A stretch of DNA of 64,000 nucleotides from Brachionus rotundiformis. Taxonomy: Eukaryota; Rotifera; Eurotatoria; Ploima; Brachionidae. Numbering within the stretch: the stretch's first letter is position 1; each line of letters opens with the position of its first letter. The notes below the pieces were generated by a model that saw only the letters and a program-made list of their open reading frames with translations, had not been told where the DNA came from and did no database searches. The position numbers and the translations under genes were made by a program. Positions 11,578 to 21,477 of this stretch are shown piece by piece. The stretch covers positions 143,673 to 207,672 of the forward strand of contig JAESIW010000109.1 in assembly GCA_016802295.1 (NCBI GenBank). Reading direction: 5' to 3'.

Positions 11578-12285
11578 TTTAATAAAAAATCTCTAGTTAG
11601 TCTTTGGTAAAATTAAATTTTAAAAGTTAAATTTCAATCAAATGTTTCGTGATATTTTATCATGAAATATTATTCAATCAAAGTACATATTTTTTTCCCT
11701 TCAAAATTGGCTTAAAATATTAATTCAAAAAATTTGTATTTAAATTTAATTTAAAAGCATTTATTGTCACTAATTAATCAAATATCATATTGATATAACA
11801 TATTGATGTTTTAATTTATTTGCTTGATATTATTTAATTTAATTTTTATATCAGATTTCCCATATTTAGACATTGGTTGTGAGATTTGTATACCTTTTTA
11901 GTGTCATAGAATTTTAAAATCAACATTATCAGATTGAATTACCATTTCTGAACCATTTTCTGTCATATTTACTATTTGAACTCACTTAGCATCATTGATT
12001 AATTTATATTTAATGTCATAAAAATCTATCTCATTCTTATAAATATATGTTAAATAATTTTCAGTGTTACAGCTCTTTTTTCATCAAGACTTGGGACCTT
12101 GGAATCGGCAGATTTATGGTGACTGCTTTTGGTCTTTTTTCAAATTAAGTTAAAAGCATTTGACAGACTAATTGAATCTCTTTGGTCTACATAAGTCATA
12201 ATAACTTATTTGACCAATTTATTTATTTTATCTTAATTTTTTTTGGAATATTTTAAAATGAAATTAAGATCGGCTCATTTAAATT
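11578..12285. other. AT-rich intergenic sequence
   Basis: Promoter side of the minus-strand channel gene on the left and the edge of a LINE remnant on the right. I see no gene or clear repeat. Confidence 0.45.
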
Positions 12286-13243
12286 TTCCTATAACAATCT
12301 CCATACTTATTTAATTTTTTCATCGATCAAATGTTATCAGTATGTACTGATTTGAAAGTGAGATGTTAAACTTGTCCATTCTCGCTTACTGCGAAGATAT
12401 AGTCTTACCATCACCATCGGAAAAACACATCAAAATTTTACTAAGAACCTGTGAAGAATATGCAAAGGATTGGAAAATTGAATTTAATACCTCTAAATCG
12501 GCATCAATAATATTCGAAGAGAAAAGTAAAGGTTTTAAAACGGATTTTAAATTAAACGGCTCTACAATTCCAAAAGTACAAAGTTTGATTTATCTAGGCC
12601 TATCTATTGGAAGTCAAAATTCAGATGATTTCGTTGAAAATAAGATGAAAAAAGTTGAAAAGAGTTTTTACTCTCTTAATAGTGTTGTATGTAAACCAAA
12701 GCTAATGAAGCCAGAAACTATAGCTTTCTTATACAAGCAATTTTCTCCGTCAATCTTTAGATATCATTTAGATAATATCTTTATTTATGAAAAGAGTTCA
12801 AAGGAATTTGATACACGGCAAATATTTTAATGAAACGATTTATTGGACTCAGTAAATTTACAAAAACAAAACCGTTGATCAAAGCATTAAAGTTGGAGTC
12901 AATTAGACAAATATATTATAAGCATAAGATATTCTTTCTCAAACAAATCTTCAATAACCAATTAAGAAAAAACTTATTTGAATTCTTAAGTGAAGATTAC
13001 AAGGTATTTGATAGAGAAAATACTTCTTTTATTAAACAGTTATCAAAAGTAGAAGATCTGATTCATATTAATTGCACTGAATATGATTTAGGATTTAGTG
13101 TTATTTTGATTGAATGGTGCCTTGAATGCAATAACTATGGACTAACCGACTCGATAAAATACTATTTTTATTTACATTTTTACATTTTTTTGTATATAAC
13201 AAACTTAATTTTTTACTCAAAAAAATGTAAAATGGATATTTAA
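12286..13243 (+). pseudogene. decayed non-LTR reverse transcriptase, second LINE family
   Basis: Pieces of an RT domain and C-terminal extension in several frames. SPYLFNFFIDQMLSV (12298-12342) is the block before the catalytic loop. After a 1-base shift comes ILAYCEDIVLPSPS at 12375-12416, where the catalytic Y-A-D-D has become Y-C-E-D. The thumb block (WKIEFNTSKSASIIF) and the C-terminal part (GLSKFTKTKPLIKALKLES, 12830 onward, another frame) follow. The protein differs from the other LINE copies here. The altered catalytic box and frameshifts show it is inactive. Confidence 0.75.
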
Positions 13244-14467
13244 TTTTCTATCAATTTTTATTTTAAATTGTCCATGGGGCTTAAATTTTAATTAAATAAA
13301 TAAATTTAATTTAATGAGTTTTGTCAAGGTACAATCTCAAAAATCATTATCATCCTAGGCTCTAACACCAACTTAAATTTGATTAGCAATTTTATTTTAA
13401 TAATAGTAAAATAATATTAAAACATTAAAAAAAGAATAGGAAATTTTTGTTATTATGGCAAGTTTGATGCATAGTTTGGTACAGATCTTTTCTATACCAT
13501 TAATTAGAATTTTAATTATTAATTAAGAATTGATTAATTAAAAGAAAGGAGAAAACTTTAAAAAATTTTATTAAAGCTCATATGTGATGTTCCTAAATTT
13601 TCTATTAAAAAAGAAGACAGTTTTGGTTGCGCTCACACCAAGTTGCCATTTAGACATCCATCTGTAAACTATGCCAATAGACTTGTCTGGCTTTATATCG
13701 CAAATATTCTGCGTCGTTAGAACAGCGCCAAGTGGTAAATTAAAACTTTGTTTTTATTCTGACCATTTTGGCATCCAAATGCGGCCACAAATTATCGATT
13801 TGGTTATTGACACAAAATTGGTGAGCACCAATTGCTGTTCCTTGGGCAATTGTTGAATTATTCAAATCAACCTGTACAAAAAATCTTGTTCTAAGTTGTG
13901 AAATAAAATTGTTCTAAAATTTTTGCTAAATCTTAAAAGATAATTTTATTGAATAAGATGTCTATATTATTTTTGCAGAGTTTAGCAAATATATAAATAA
14001 AGTTAAGTATTCAAGGTTGATCATTTTCTACATAAATATCGTGGCTCTTTTTTTTTCCACTGGTCAATTTTAAAATAATTCTTGGTAAAAGCTTTTAACT
14101 AAAAATAAGCTGATTTTAAACAAATATTTTGTTTTAAATCATAAAAATACTTTTATTTACTTTACTTACATTTTATTAATAAAACAAGAAGCTTTTATTT
14201 AAATATATTAAAAATAACACCAAACTTAATTTCAAAAACTAAAGCATAATTTTATACATCATCGATTGCTGGTAAATACCTCAAAGTATATAAAATAATT
14301 ATTTCTCTTAGTTTATATAATTTAAAATCAATTTTGCCTCCGTTTTTTATTGATTTATTTTAAAACTAATTCAATTTTTATAAAAGTCGCATTTTTTTTA
14401 ATAAATAATTTCCATATTTACCAATAATTTTAATTATGTATAGTTTAATGCTATTAAATAACATGAT
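13244..14467. other. intergenic sequence with a coding-like minus-strand block
   Basis: Mostly AT-rich spacer. Between about 13576 and 13860 GC rises. The minus strand there reads as peptide (for example LPLGAVLTTQNICDIKPDKS and KSIICGRIWMPKWSE) with one in-frame stop, suggesting a decayed gene or transposon fragment of unknown family. Nothing else is recognisable up to the SLC33A1 start. Confidence 0.3.
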
Positions 14468-16698
14468 ATGATATTATTTAGAAATAAGAGTGAAGATATG
14501 CTCGAGCAAGATCCAGAAGACCAGGTCGAACCCTTCGATCTGAGCCAAAAGAAGCAAATGGAAAAACCAACTGGCCACAAAGATTTAAACAACATTTTTT
14601 TTCTCATATTTTTATATGTTATTCTGGGAGTACCACTCGGCTTGTCATTCAGTATACCATTAATACTTAGCACCAGGAAAGTGCCTTATTCCGAGCAGGG
14701 CACATTCAGCTTTGCCACTTGGCCTTTTTCGCTAAAACTTCTATGGGCACCTTTAGTAGACGCTTTTTTTGTCCGAAAAATTGGTCGACGCAAATCTTGG
14801 ATAATCACTTGTCAGTTCTTTTCAGGTCTTGTCATGGTCATCTTGGCACCTCAGGTCAACAAGCTGGTTGATGAAAACATAGAGCACAAAAAATCCGACA
14901 TTTATCTCTTAACATTGGTATTTATCTGCCTATTTTTCTTGAGTGCGATTCAAGATGTTGCCCTGGATGCATGGTCACTTGATCTTTTGATGGAGTAAGA
15001 TATATTTTTTATCTTGCCAAAAGAAAAGCAATCTCCCGAATAGTTCTGGTAAGAGAAAACACTCTTTGATTGATAAACAGAGTTTATTTTGACAAAAAAG
15101 TCTTAGTTTTAGATAGACTATTTATTAGTTATTATTATTATTAGATAGTTAAGTTCAAGACTTTGGAATAATTGGTAATAAGGTCTAATTTTTGTTCAAT
15201 GGAAAGCATTTTAGTTTGATTATTATTAATTTTTACTAGTTAAATATTTTATCATAAACAAAAAAAAAACTTAGCTGTTGGACAATCGAATCAAAATTCT
15301 GATTAAATTGTAAATGAATAATAAAAATAATTAATCAATTAGTGGTCTCATGTGATTAAAAAATAAATTGGAACCTATTGGCTAACTATTTTCAGCAATG
15401 ATTGAAGAAGGGTTAGTGATTTTCTGCGGTCGAATTTTAATTAATTAACCATGTATACTTTAAATTTAAAAATTAGAAAAAATGCGCCCATGCAAGCATT
15501 GTGTAATTCAATTGGTTCTGGTTTGGGACAATTTATTGGCAACGCCGGCTTTTTGATATTCGAGTCGGTCAAATTCAGCAATGACTACATTCGACCTTTT
15601 TTTAAACTTGACCCTCAGTCGCATGGACTGGTCACGTTGGAGAGTAAACAATTTTACCTAATATTGCTTCAATAAATTAAAATTATTTATTTATTAAAAT
15701 TTAAAAAGAGTTTTTTTATGTTTTTGGATCTATTTCCATTTTAACTTCATTGATGGTTCTCTTGTTCAAAAATGAATACAATTTGGAAAAGATACAAATA
15801 GAGTCAGAGCGTTTGATAATAGAAAGACATGAAATGGAATCAAAAAAGCGCTCTATCTGGGACACTTACAAGATAATATGGAAAATTCTATGCATCAAGC
15901 CCATCCGAATATTGGTAATTCTAATGGTCACATTTAGATTTGGTTTTGCCACTGAGAGTGTGATACGACTTAAACTGGTCGAGCAAGGCTTTGCCAGAGA
16001 AAAGCTTAGTCTCATGGGAATTATTTTGTCGCCAATTCTAACAATAATTCCAATAGTCCTGAGCAGACTTTTGAAAGGTGCCAAGCTTCTCAAATACTTC
16101 AATATATTCATTGGTCTAAAGTAAAACTATTATCTAATTATTTTTATTAATTTTAATCCAAATTTTAATTAAAAAAAAATCAAGAATTTTAATGGTGGTA
16201 TTGTTTTGTGTGTTTTTGAAAAATTTGTCTTTTTTTCGCGACACAGATAACAATTTTTCAATTGAATTTTATTTTGTTCTATTTGTAATTAGTTTGGTAA
16301 AAGACTCTTTTTCGTTTGGTGCCTATGTGACTCTTGGTGGTTTCAATGCAAAGATTAGTGATCGGTTAATTGGCGGCACTTACATGACATTTTTGAGTTT
16401 TTGGCCTAGTTTAGGCTCAATTTTGTCCAAAACTAGTGCTTTGTTTGCCATAAATATACTCTCTTTCAAAAATTGTGAAAATGTGAACTTAACAAACTCA
16501 ACCTTAATTGTTACAAATTCTTCAAGACAGATAACTGCTCCTGATGATGAGAAATGTCCATTGTTATTTGACCCGTTCTACCCTTTGACAGGCGTGTTGT
16601 TAATTTACGGAGTAATTTGGGTTCTAGTGTCAAACAAATACTTCAAAAATCTCCAGTCTTTACCAAAGGAAAACTGGAAAATTAAATTAGAAGATTAG
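14468..16698 (+). CDS. SLC33A1: acetyl-coenzyme A transporter (SLC33A1), four exons
   Basis: Major-facilitator-like transporter that brings acetyl-CoA into the ER/Golgi lumen for acetylation of gangliosides and proteins; predicted 539 residues against 549 in human. Exons by GT/AG and phase: 14468-14994, 15477-15643, 15709-16120, 16185-16698. Diagnostic stretches are GVPLGLSFSIPLIL, WPFSLKLLWAPLVDAFFV with GRRKSW, the CNSIGSGLGQFIGNAGFL helix, GFNAKISDRLIGGTYMTFL and the C-terminal GVIWVLVSNKYFKNLQ. Around a dozen membrane segments are visible. Introns are 482, 65 and 64 bp. The cytosolic N-terminus is shorter than in vertebrates. The gene looks intact, and its flanks hold only repeats. Confidence 0.95.
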
Positions 16699-17036
16699 AA
16701 TTAAAAAATAACTCATTATATTTTATTTTTTTAAACAAAAGTTTTGTTATAAAATAATTTTAATATCTAGTAGTTTTTATAATGTATAAATTCAATAAAT
16801 TTTAGAAATCCTTCTTTGTGCGAGGACAAAATTATATTTTAGAAATAGTCTTGCTACATTATAAAAGTGAATTTTGTAGAATGAAAATTGATAAAGAAAA
16901 AAATCAAGAAAATTTGGGAATCAAGAATATCCAAAGATCACCGTCTGTAATATCAATAATAGTTTTTTGTCACCTGTAATATCAAGCATAACAATCAGTT
17001 CGCTTAAAGAGTCATCTAAAAATTTTTGAAATAGAG
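16699..17036. other. AT-rich spacer
   Basis: Downstream of SLC33A1; AATAAA at 16795 may be its polyadenylation signal. No gene seen. Confidence 0.45.
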
Positions 17037-17860
17037 TTTTTTAGTACCTCAAATTTATTAAAAATTACCTCTAATTTATTAAAATTTACCTCAAATGTAA
17101 TAAAAGACTATTTTTTTATTAAAAAAGTAGCAAAATATAAAAAAAGTATTCAAATAAAAAAAAATTACATCAATTTAAAAAAAAAAGAAAGCAATTTCAT
17201 TATAAAACCGCAAAAAGTTAATACTCACCTCTAAAAATAAAAAAAATTAACAATTATCACAATAAAAATATCTTTTTTTTTTCATAATTAAGCCACATTT
17301 TTCACATGTTTTAGATTCATTATTTTGAGTAGATTCTTGATTGAATGTTTTTTGTTTTTTTTTTATTATTAGGCACAACTTCGGTTAAATCATCATCATC
17401 ATAAGAGATGCCTTTTGGATCTCCACCACCGCCAACTGAATCTGATGGTTGTATTATTAGAGCTGGTTTATTTTTTTCTGGGGCATCACGTTTACGATTC
17501 GGTTGAATTGGTAAATCCATAGCAACAATGTCAAATGCACATTTTTTTAGCCTTGCACAAACTGCAATTTGATGATTACACTTGTAATCCTTTTGCCAAT
17601 CTGAACAAGTACACGTTGTTTCTCTCCAATTATTTATATTGATGGATGGAATTGCTTGAACAAAACAATACAAACATCGATACCTGGAACAGATTATTTT
17701 TATCTTAAAGAAGGTCTTTTTTATGATCTTAGTCGTAATGAATGCAAAGAATATGAGCAAAAATTGACATCAAAAAGTTGGTCAACATTTGATATTATGA
17801 TAAAGCATTTATCTAGTATAAATTAGAGGTAATTTTTAATAAATTTGAGGTATTAAAAAA
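17037..17860. mobile_element. DNA-transposon relic with 40-bp inverted repeats around SWIM zinc-finger fragments
   Basis: The 40 bp at 17037-17076 (core tacctcaaatttattaaaaa) recur inverted at 17821-17860 with one mismatch. The arms may extend further outward with decay. Between them is a SWIM zinc-finger fragment on the minus strand and a piece of apparently the same protein on the plus strand, so the interior has been rearranged. SWIM fingers occur at the C-terminus of MULE-type transposases, and MULEs have long inverted repeats; that family assignment is inference. Confidence 0.6.
17320..17682 (-). pseudogene. SWIM zinc-finger C-terminal fragment of a transposase-like protein
   Basis: The minus-strand frame reads NNWRETTCTCSDWQKDYKCN followed by HQIAVCARLKKC. 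That is the SWIM pattern C-x-C-xn-C-x-H used for DNA or protein binding at the end of MULE-like transposases. After it comes a basic, then glycine-rich, then acidic tail (PNRKRDAPEKN, SVGGGGDPK, DDDDLTEVV) to the stop at 17320. The part expected just upstream in such proteins is not on this strand but head-to-head on the plus strand at about 17684-17826 (DYFYLKEGLFYDLSRNE, LTSKSWSTFDIMIKHL), which indicates an inversion. Confidence 0.6.
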
Positions 17861-18309
17861 CCGATAGCCAAAATTTTTTGCGTTAAAAAGTAAATGTGGC
17901 GACAAGATTTTCATAAAATTAATATTTTACTAATGTTAAAAATCTATATATATAAATTACTTTCGTTTTACAATTTGAATATTGAAATGAAAGAAAATAA
18001 AAATTTTGTTGATAATGTTTAAAAATTTTATAAAAAAGAAAAGGAATTATTAGATATTATGAAGCAATGTTTGATTAAATAGATTATTCTCGCTAATTGA
18101 ATGAAACAATCTAACTATCACTAATTATGATTAAAATTTGGTCATTTTTAATTACCATTTTTTATTAGAAAATAAAAACTAATTAGTTGGTAAAAACTTA
18201 AATAGAAATTTAATTTAAAACATTTTTTTTGCGTTACTATTGTTTATCGTTCAATTTTTACATTCTAATAATGGACTTGTTTTGACTATTAAATTTTAAT
18301 CTGTTAAGG

Positions 18310-18900
18310 GCTCAAAAGGGACATGGAAAATTGCTTCTCTTAATGACTCTGGTTACCATTTGTCTTACGTTATCCGAAAGGGTTTTTGACAACATTTAAA
18401 TTCGTTCAGACTCAGTAATATCTACGATACGACTCATGATGCTCTCCAATTTCGATATACTCTTTTCAAAATTACTTTTATTTAATGCGCATAGTTAATA
18501 ACTTGTCTCTTAATTTGTTTTGAGAATCGAGCGTATTGTATAACTCATAGAACAGCTTCATTAAGGATTACCAATTCCTCGTATCCGTTTTGATTTCTCT
18601 AAGCCTATAGCTCCTCAGTGCTTTGTCTTTTAGATATGGGATTACTTCAATTACCAATTCATGCTTGTTTACTTTATTTCTTTCTGCTAGTTTCTTTACA
18701 ATGTAGACCCATTCATCCAATACATCTCTATCTGATGCACGGTATTGACTTAGACCAATTGTTTTTTACCACAATTTCATTGTTACCTTGACTACCACTT
18801 GTTTCATTTTGACTGCAACTTGTAAAATTCACCTGGTTTCTAGTACTCTCACCAAGTAGTAGCATTCTTAGTGCTTGATCGGCTTGTAAAATGTTTTGTA
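18310..18900 (-). pseudogene. gag-like fossil of an LTR retrotransposon
   Basis: On the minus strand, broken frames show a Ty3/Gypsy-type gag pattern: YRASDRDVLDEWVYIVKKLA, then ELVIEVIPYLKDKALRSYRL, a W, and LYNTLDSQNKLRDKLLTMR. The order (D-x-W...L...A-x-x-Y...L...L-R-x-K-L) matches retrotransposon gag/capsid domains. Several stops and frameshifts interrupt it. No pol, protease or LTR partner is recognisable nearby. The left edge of the Tc1 element cuts in about 45 bp beyond it. Confidence 0.5.
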
Positions 18901-18945
18901 AAATTTTTTATTGTTTAAATTGCAATTAAAAACTAGATAAAAATA

Positions 18946-20653
18946 CAGTATTGCACAAAAGTTTAGACGCATGCGCTTTTTTTTTTCAACAAATAAATTA
19001 TCAATCAATTATTTACAGAAGAGAAGGCTAGTAAGGTTATTTCTGTATTCTAATTTATTAATTAACATAATTAATTAAATAAAAATGCAAAAAAAACTAG
19101 ACAGAAAAAAAAATAGCTGAATATATTAGTTAAGAAAAAATAGTGATAAAATTTTGGAAAAAAAAAATTGCACAAAAGTTTAGACGCATACGCATTTTTA
19201 GTATTTAAAATGACCACCTTTTGCATCATAACAAGCACGAATCCGTTTTGGCATTGATTCAACTAATTTTTTCACATATTCATCAGGTACATTTAGCCAT
19301 TCCTTCAGAAGTGTCGATTTTAAGTGTTCGATTGAGGTCAACTTTGTTTCTACCAATTTTGCATCAATATATGACCATAGGTTCTCGATAGGATTAAGAT
19401 CAGGTGATCTGGCACACCATGGTAAAAGGGCAATATTATTCTCATCAAACCACTCTTTAATTAGCTTTGCTCTATGTGCTGGAGCCCCATCCTGTTGAAA
19501 AAATTAAGGATCATCTCTTTGGTAAAAAATATCAACAGATGCCATAAGTTCATTTTCTAACGTTTCCTTATAGTTATATTGATTAATTCGCCCCTCATAT
19601 ATACGACAGCATCCTGTACCTTTAGCGCTGATGCATCCCCATATTCCTGCGGATCCACCACCACCTTGTAGAGTTGGTACAACAAATCTTGTGTCGTATT
19701 TTTCTTTTCTTAACATTTTTACTAAAACCCTTGTTTTCCTATTAAACACCTCAAAATTTGATTCATCACTAAAAATTACCATTCCCCAACGTTCAAGTGT
19801 CCAATTCAGTCTTTCTTTACACCATTTTAATCTTTTGATTCTATCCGATGCCGTCAGCAATGGCTTTTTAAGAGCTGTAAAAGTTCCTATTCCTTTACTA
19901 GTTAGAAATCTCCTTACTGTTTCTCTACTTACCTTAACATTTTTAAACTTAGAATTAAACTCAGAGGCCAACTTTTTATTACTTATTGTAGGATTTTTTC
20001 TTACCTGTATAAATAAACTATTTTGGTCCCTATAAGTAAGCTTTCTTGGTCTCCCAGGCCTTGTTGATTCCTTTGGGGTGCCATAGATATCATTATTTTT
20101 TCTTGTCGTTCTCACACATTTTTCTGATACTCCTACCAATTTTGCTATTTCCCTATTACTTTTGGTCTTATCTTTTAGTAGACCAATTATCTGACATCTA
20201 ACTTCATTGGTAACGCTTTTTTTACCCATTTTTTTTACCAAGATTGCTAAAATTTCCGGGTGTAATTTATAATGTCACATACACTAAGCATGAAGTTTAA
20301 TAGCAATGTTTCATATATGAATCTAACACTTACTGCATAATCTTTAAATTAAGATATTTAACAATTCATTTAAGCTAATTAATCGATTTCTAATTAGAGA
20401 TTAATGTTGTGCGTCTAAACTTTTGTGCAAAAATTTTTGACTCACATTTTTATGGCTTTTATTTAATTTCAATTTTTCAGATAAGTTTAAAATCGAATTA
20501 TCATATATTTTATATCAATTTGTAGAGCAGAGTTAGTTTAATTAAAAAATGATATTTATTTTGTTTATTTCTAAAACAAAACTTAATATTTTTATGTCTT
20601 ACGAATTATACTTATTAAAAAAGCCTGTGCGTCTAAACTTTTGTGCAGTACTG
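18946..20653 (-). mobile_element. Tc1/mariner-family transposon with IR/DR ends
   Basis: A 1708-bp element flanked by TA dinucleotides (18944-45 and 20654-55). Its outer ends, beginning CAGTATTGCACAAAAG, form 26-bp inverted repeats with one mismatch. A second copy of the repeat core (ttgcacaaaagtttagacgc) sits inside each arm, at 19167-19188 and inverted at 20410-20430. Each is about 220 bp in from the end, in direct orientation with the outer copy of the same arm. This IR/DR layout is known from Sleeping Beauty and related Tc1 elements. The interior encodes one transposase on the minus strand. Confidence 0.92.
19198..20241 (-). pseudogene. Tc1-like DD34E transposase with one in-frame stop
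   Basis: About 347 codons, collinear with Tc1 transposases. The N-terminus has paired helix-turn-helix domains (EVRCQIIGLLKDKTKSNREI; GRPRKL as the hinge; NPTISNKKLASEF). The catalytic core has FSDESNF (first Asp), FFQQDGAPAHR (second Asp) and SPDLNPIENLW (Glu), with 34 residues between the second Asp and the Glu. Only one defect is seen: a TAA at 19501-19503, just before FFQQDG. The frame continues cleanly to a normal stop at 19198. The element therefore looks recently inactivated or carries a sequencing error. Confidence 0.9.
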
Positions 20654-20804
20654 TATAAAAATCCAAACTACTATTTTTAAGGGTTCTTAGGACTTCTAGC
20701 TTACAAACGATATCTTGATTCAATAACTAAGCGAGCTTAGAAAAAATTATAAAGAATGGCATTAGATTTAACTACCAATTACGCTTGATTTAACTAAGAA
20801 CCAT

Positions 20805-21320
20805 ACGGTACTCCAAACTTAGGAGCTAAAACAATTTCAAGAGAAGAAGATTAGGATCAATCACGTCAAAAGTTTTTTTTTTAACACTAGAAGACCCGAC
20901 GGGTTTTTTAGACCCATTTTTTTAAATTTCAAATCTCAATATCTTTTGAATGCAGAAACATAATTTAATATTCAGTATTTTATTTTATAGATTTATGGAG
21001 ACTTTATTGAATATCAAAAAAAAAATCTTGCTATTCAATGATAATTTTTTTAAAAATTAGTTTTTAAATTTTTGTCATTTTTTGGTCGGGCTTTCTAGTG
21101 TTAAAGTCAATAAAAAGTGAAAAGGTAGTTAGTTGCTTTTCTAAAGCTAGATTAAATTCACTAAAATATTCATGGAATGAAGTATTACATTAATTCCCGG
21201 GTCTAAATCGATGCAGCAGATTAAGGAAAAAGTACTAATGTACTCCAAACTTAAAGGCTGTAGGCTTTGATCTTTCATTACCAAGATGAACTATTTCAGA
21301 TCTAATAACAAGCATTACTT
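20805..21320 (-). mobile_element. fragments of the CR1/Jockey-like LINE (copy D)
   Basis: Two pieces of the RT region related to 46000-46190 are present but in the wrong mutual order: about 20805-21140 (interrupted by a MITE) and about 21235-21316. The second reads on the minus strand as SEIVHLGNERSKPTAFKFGV, matching IVHLGNQRSKPTALKLGV upstream of the G-V-P-Q-G-S box in copy C. Both are short, decayed and non-functional. Confidence 0.6.
20881..21104. mobile_element. piggyBac-like MITE nested in the LINE fragment
   Basis: A 224-bp insertion begins ttaacactagaagacccgac and ends gtcgggctttctagtgttaa, so the termini are inverted repeats with TTAA at each extremity. TTAA target duplication is the hallmark of piggyBac. 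The flanking LINE sequence (atcaatcacgtcaaa on one side, ataaaaagtgaaaaggta on the other) is continuous in the related copy at 46145-46185, giving an empty site for comparison. No protein is encoded. Confidence 0.8.
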
Positions 21321-21477
21321 AAAAGAGATACAAATATTAAAACAAATCTAATTAAAAAAAAACTTTATTTTAATTTAAAATAATCGAATAAACAAATTTA
21401 AATTTAAATTAGGAAAAAAATTGGCCAAAATTAATAATATTCTTAAACTAAATTAGAAAAAAAAAAAGTACTAATTA

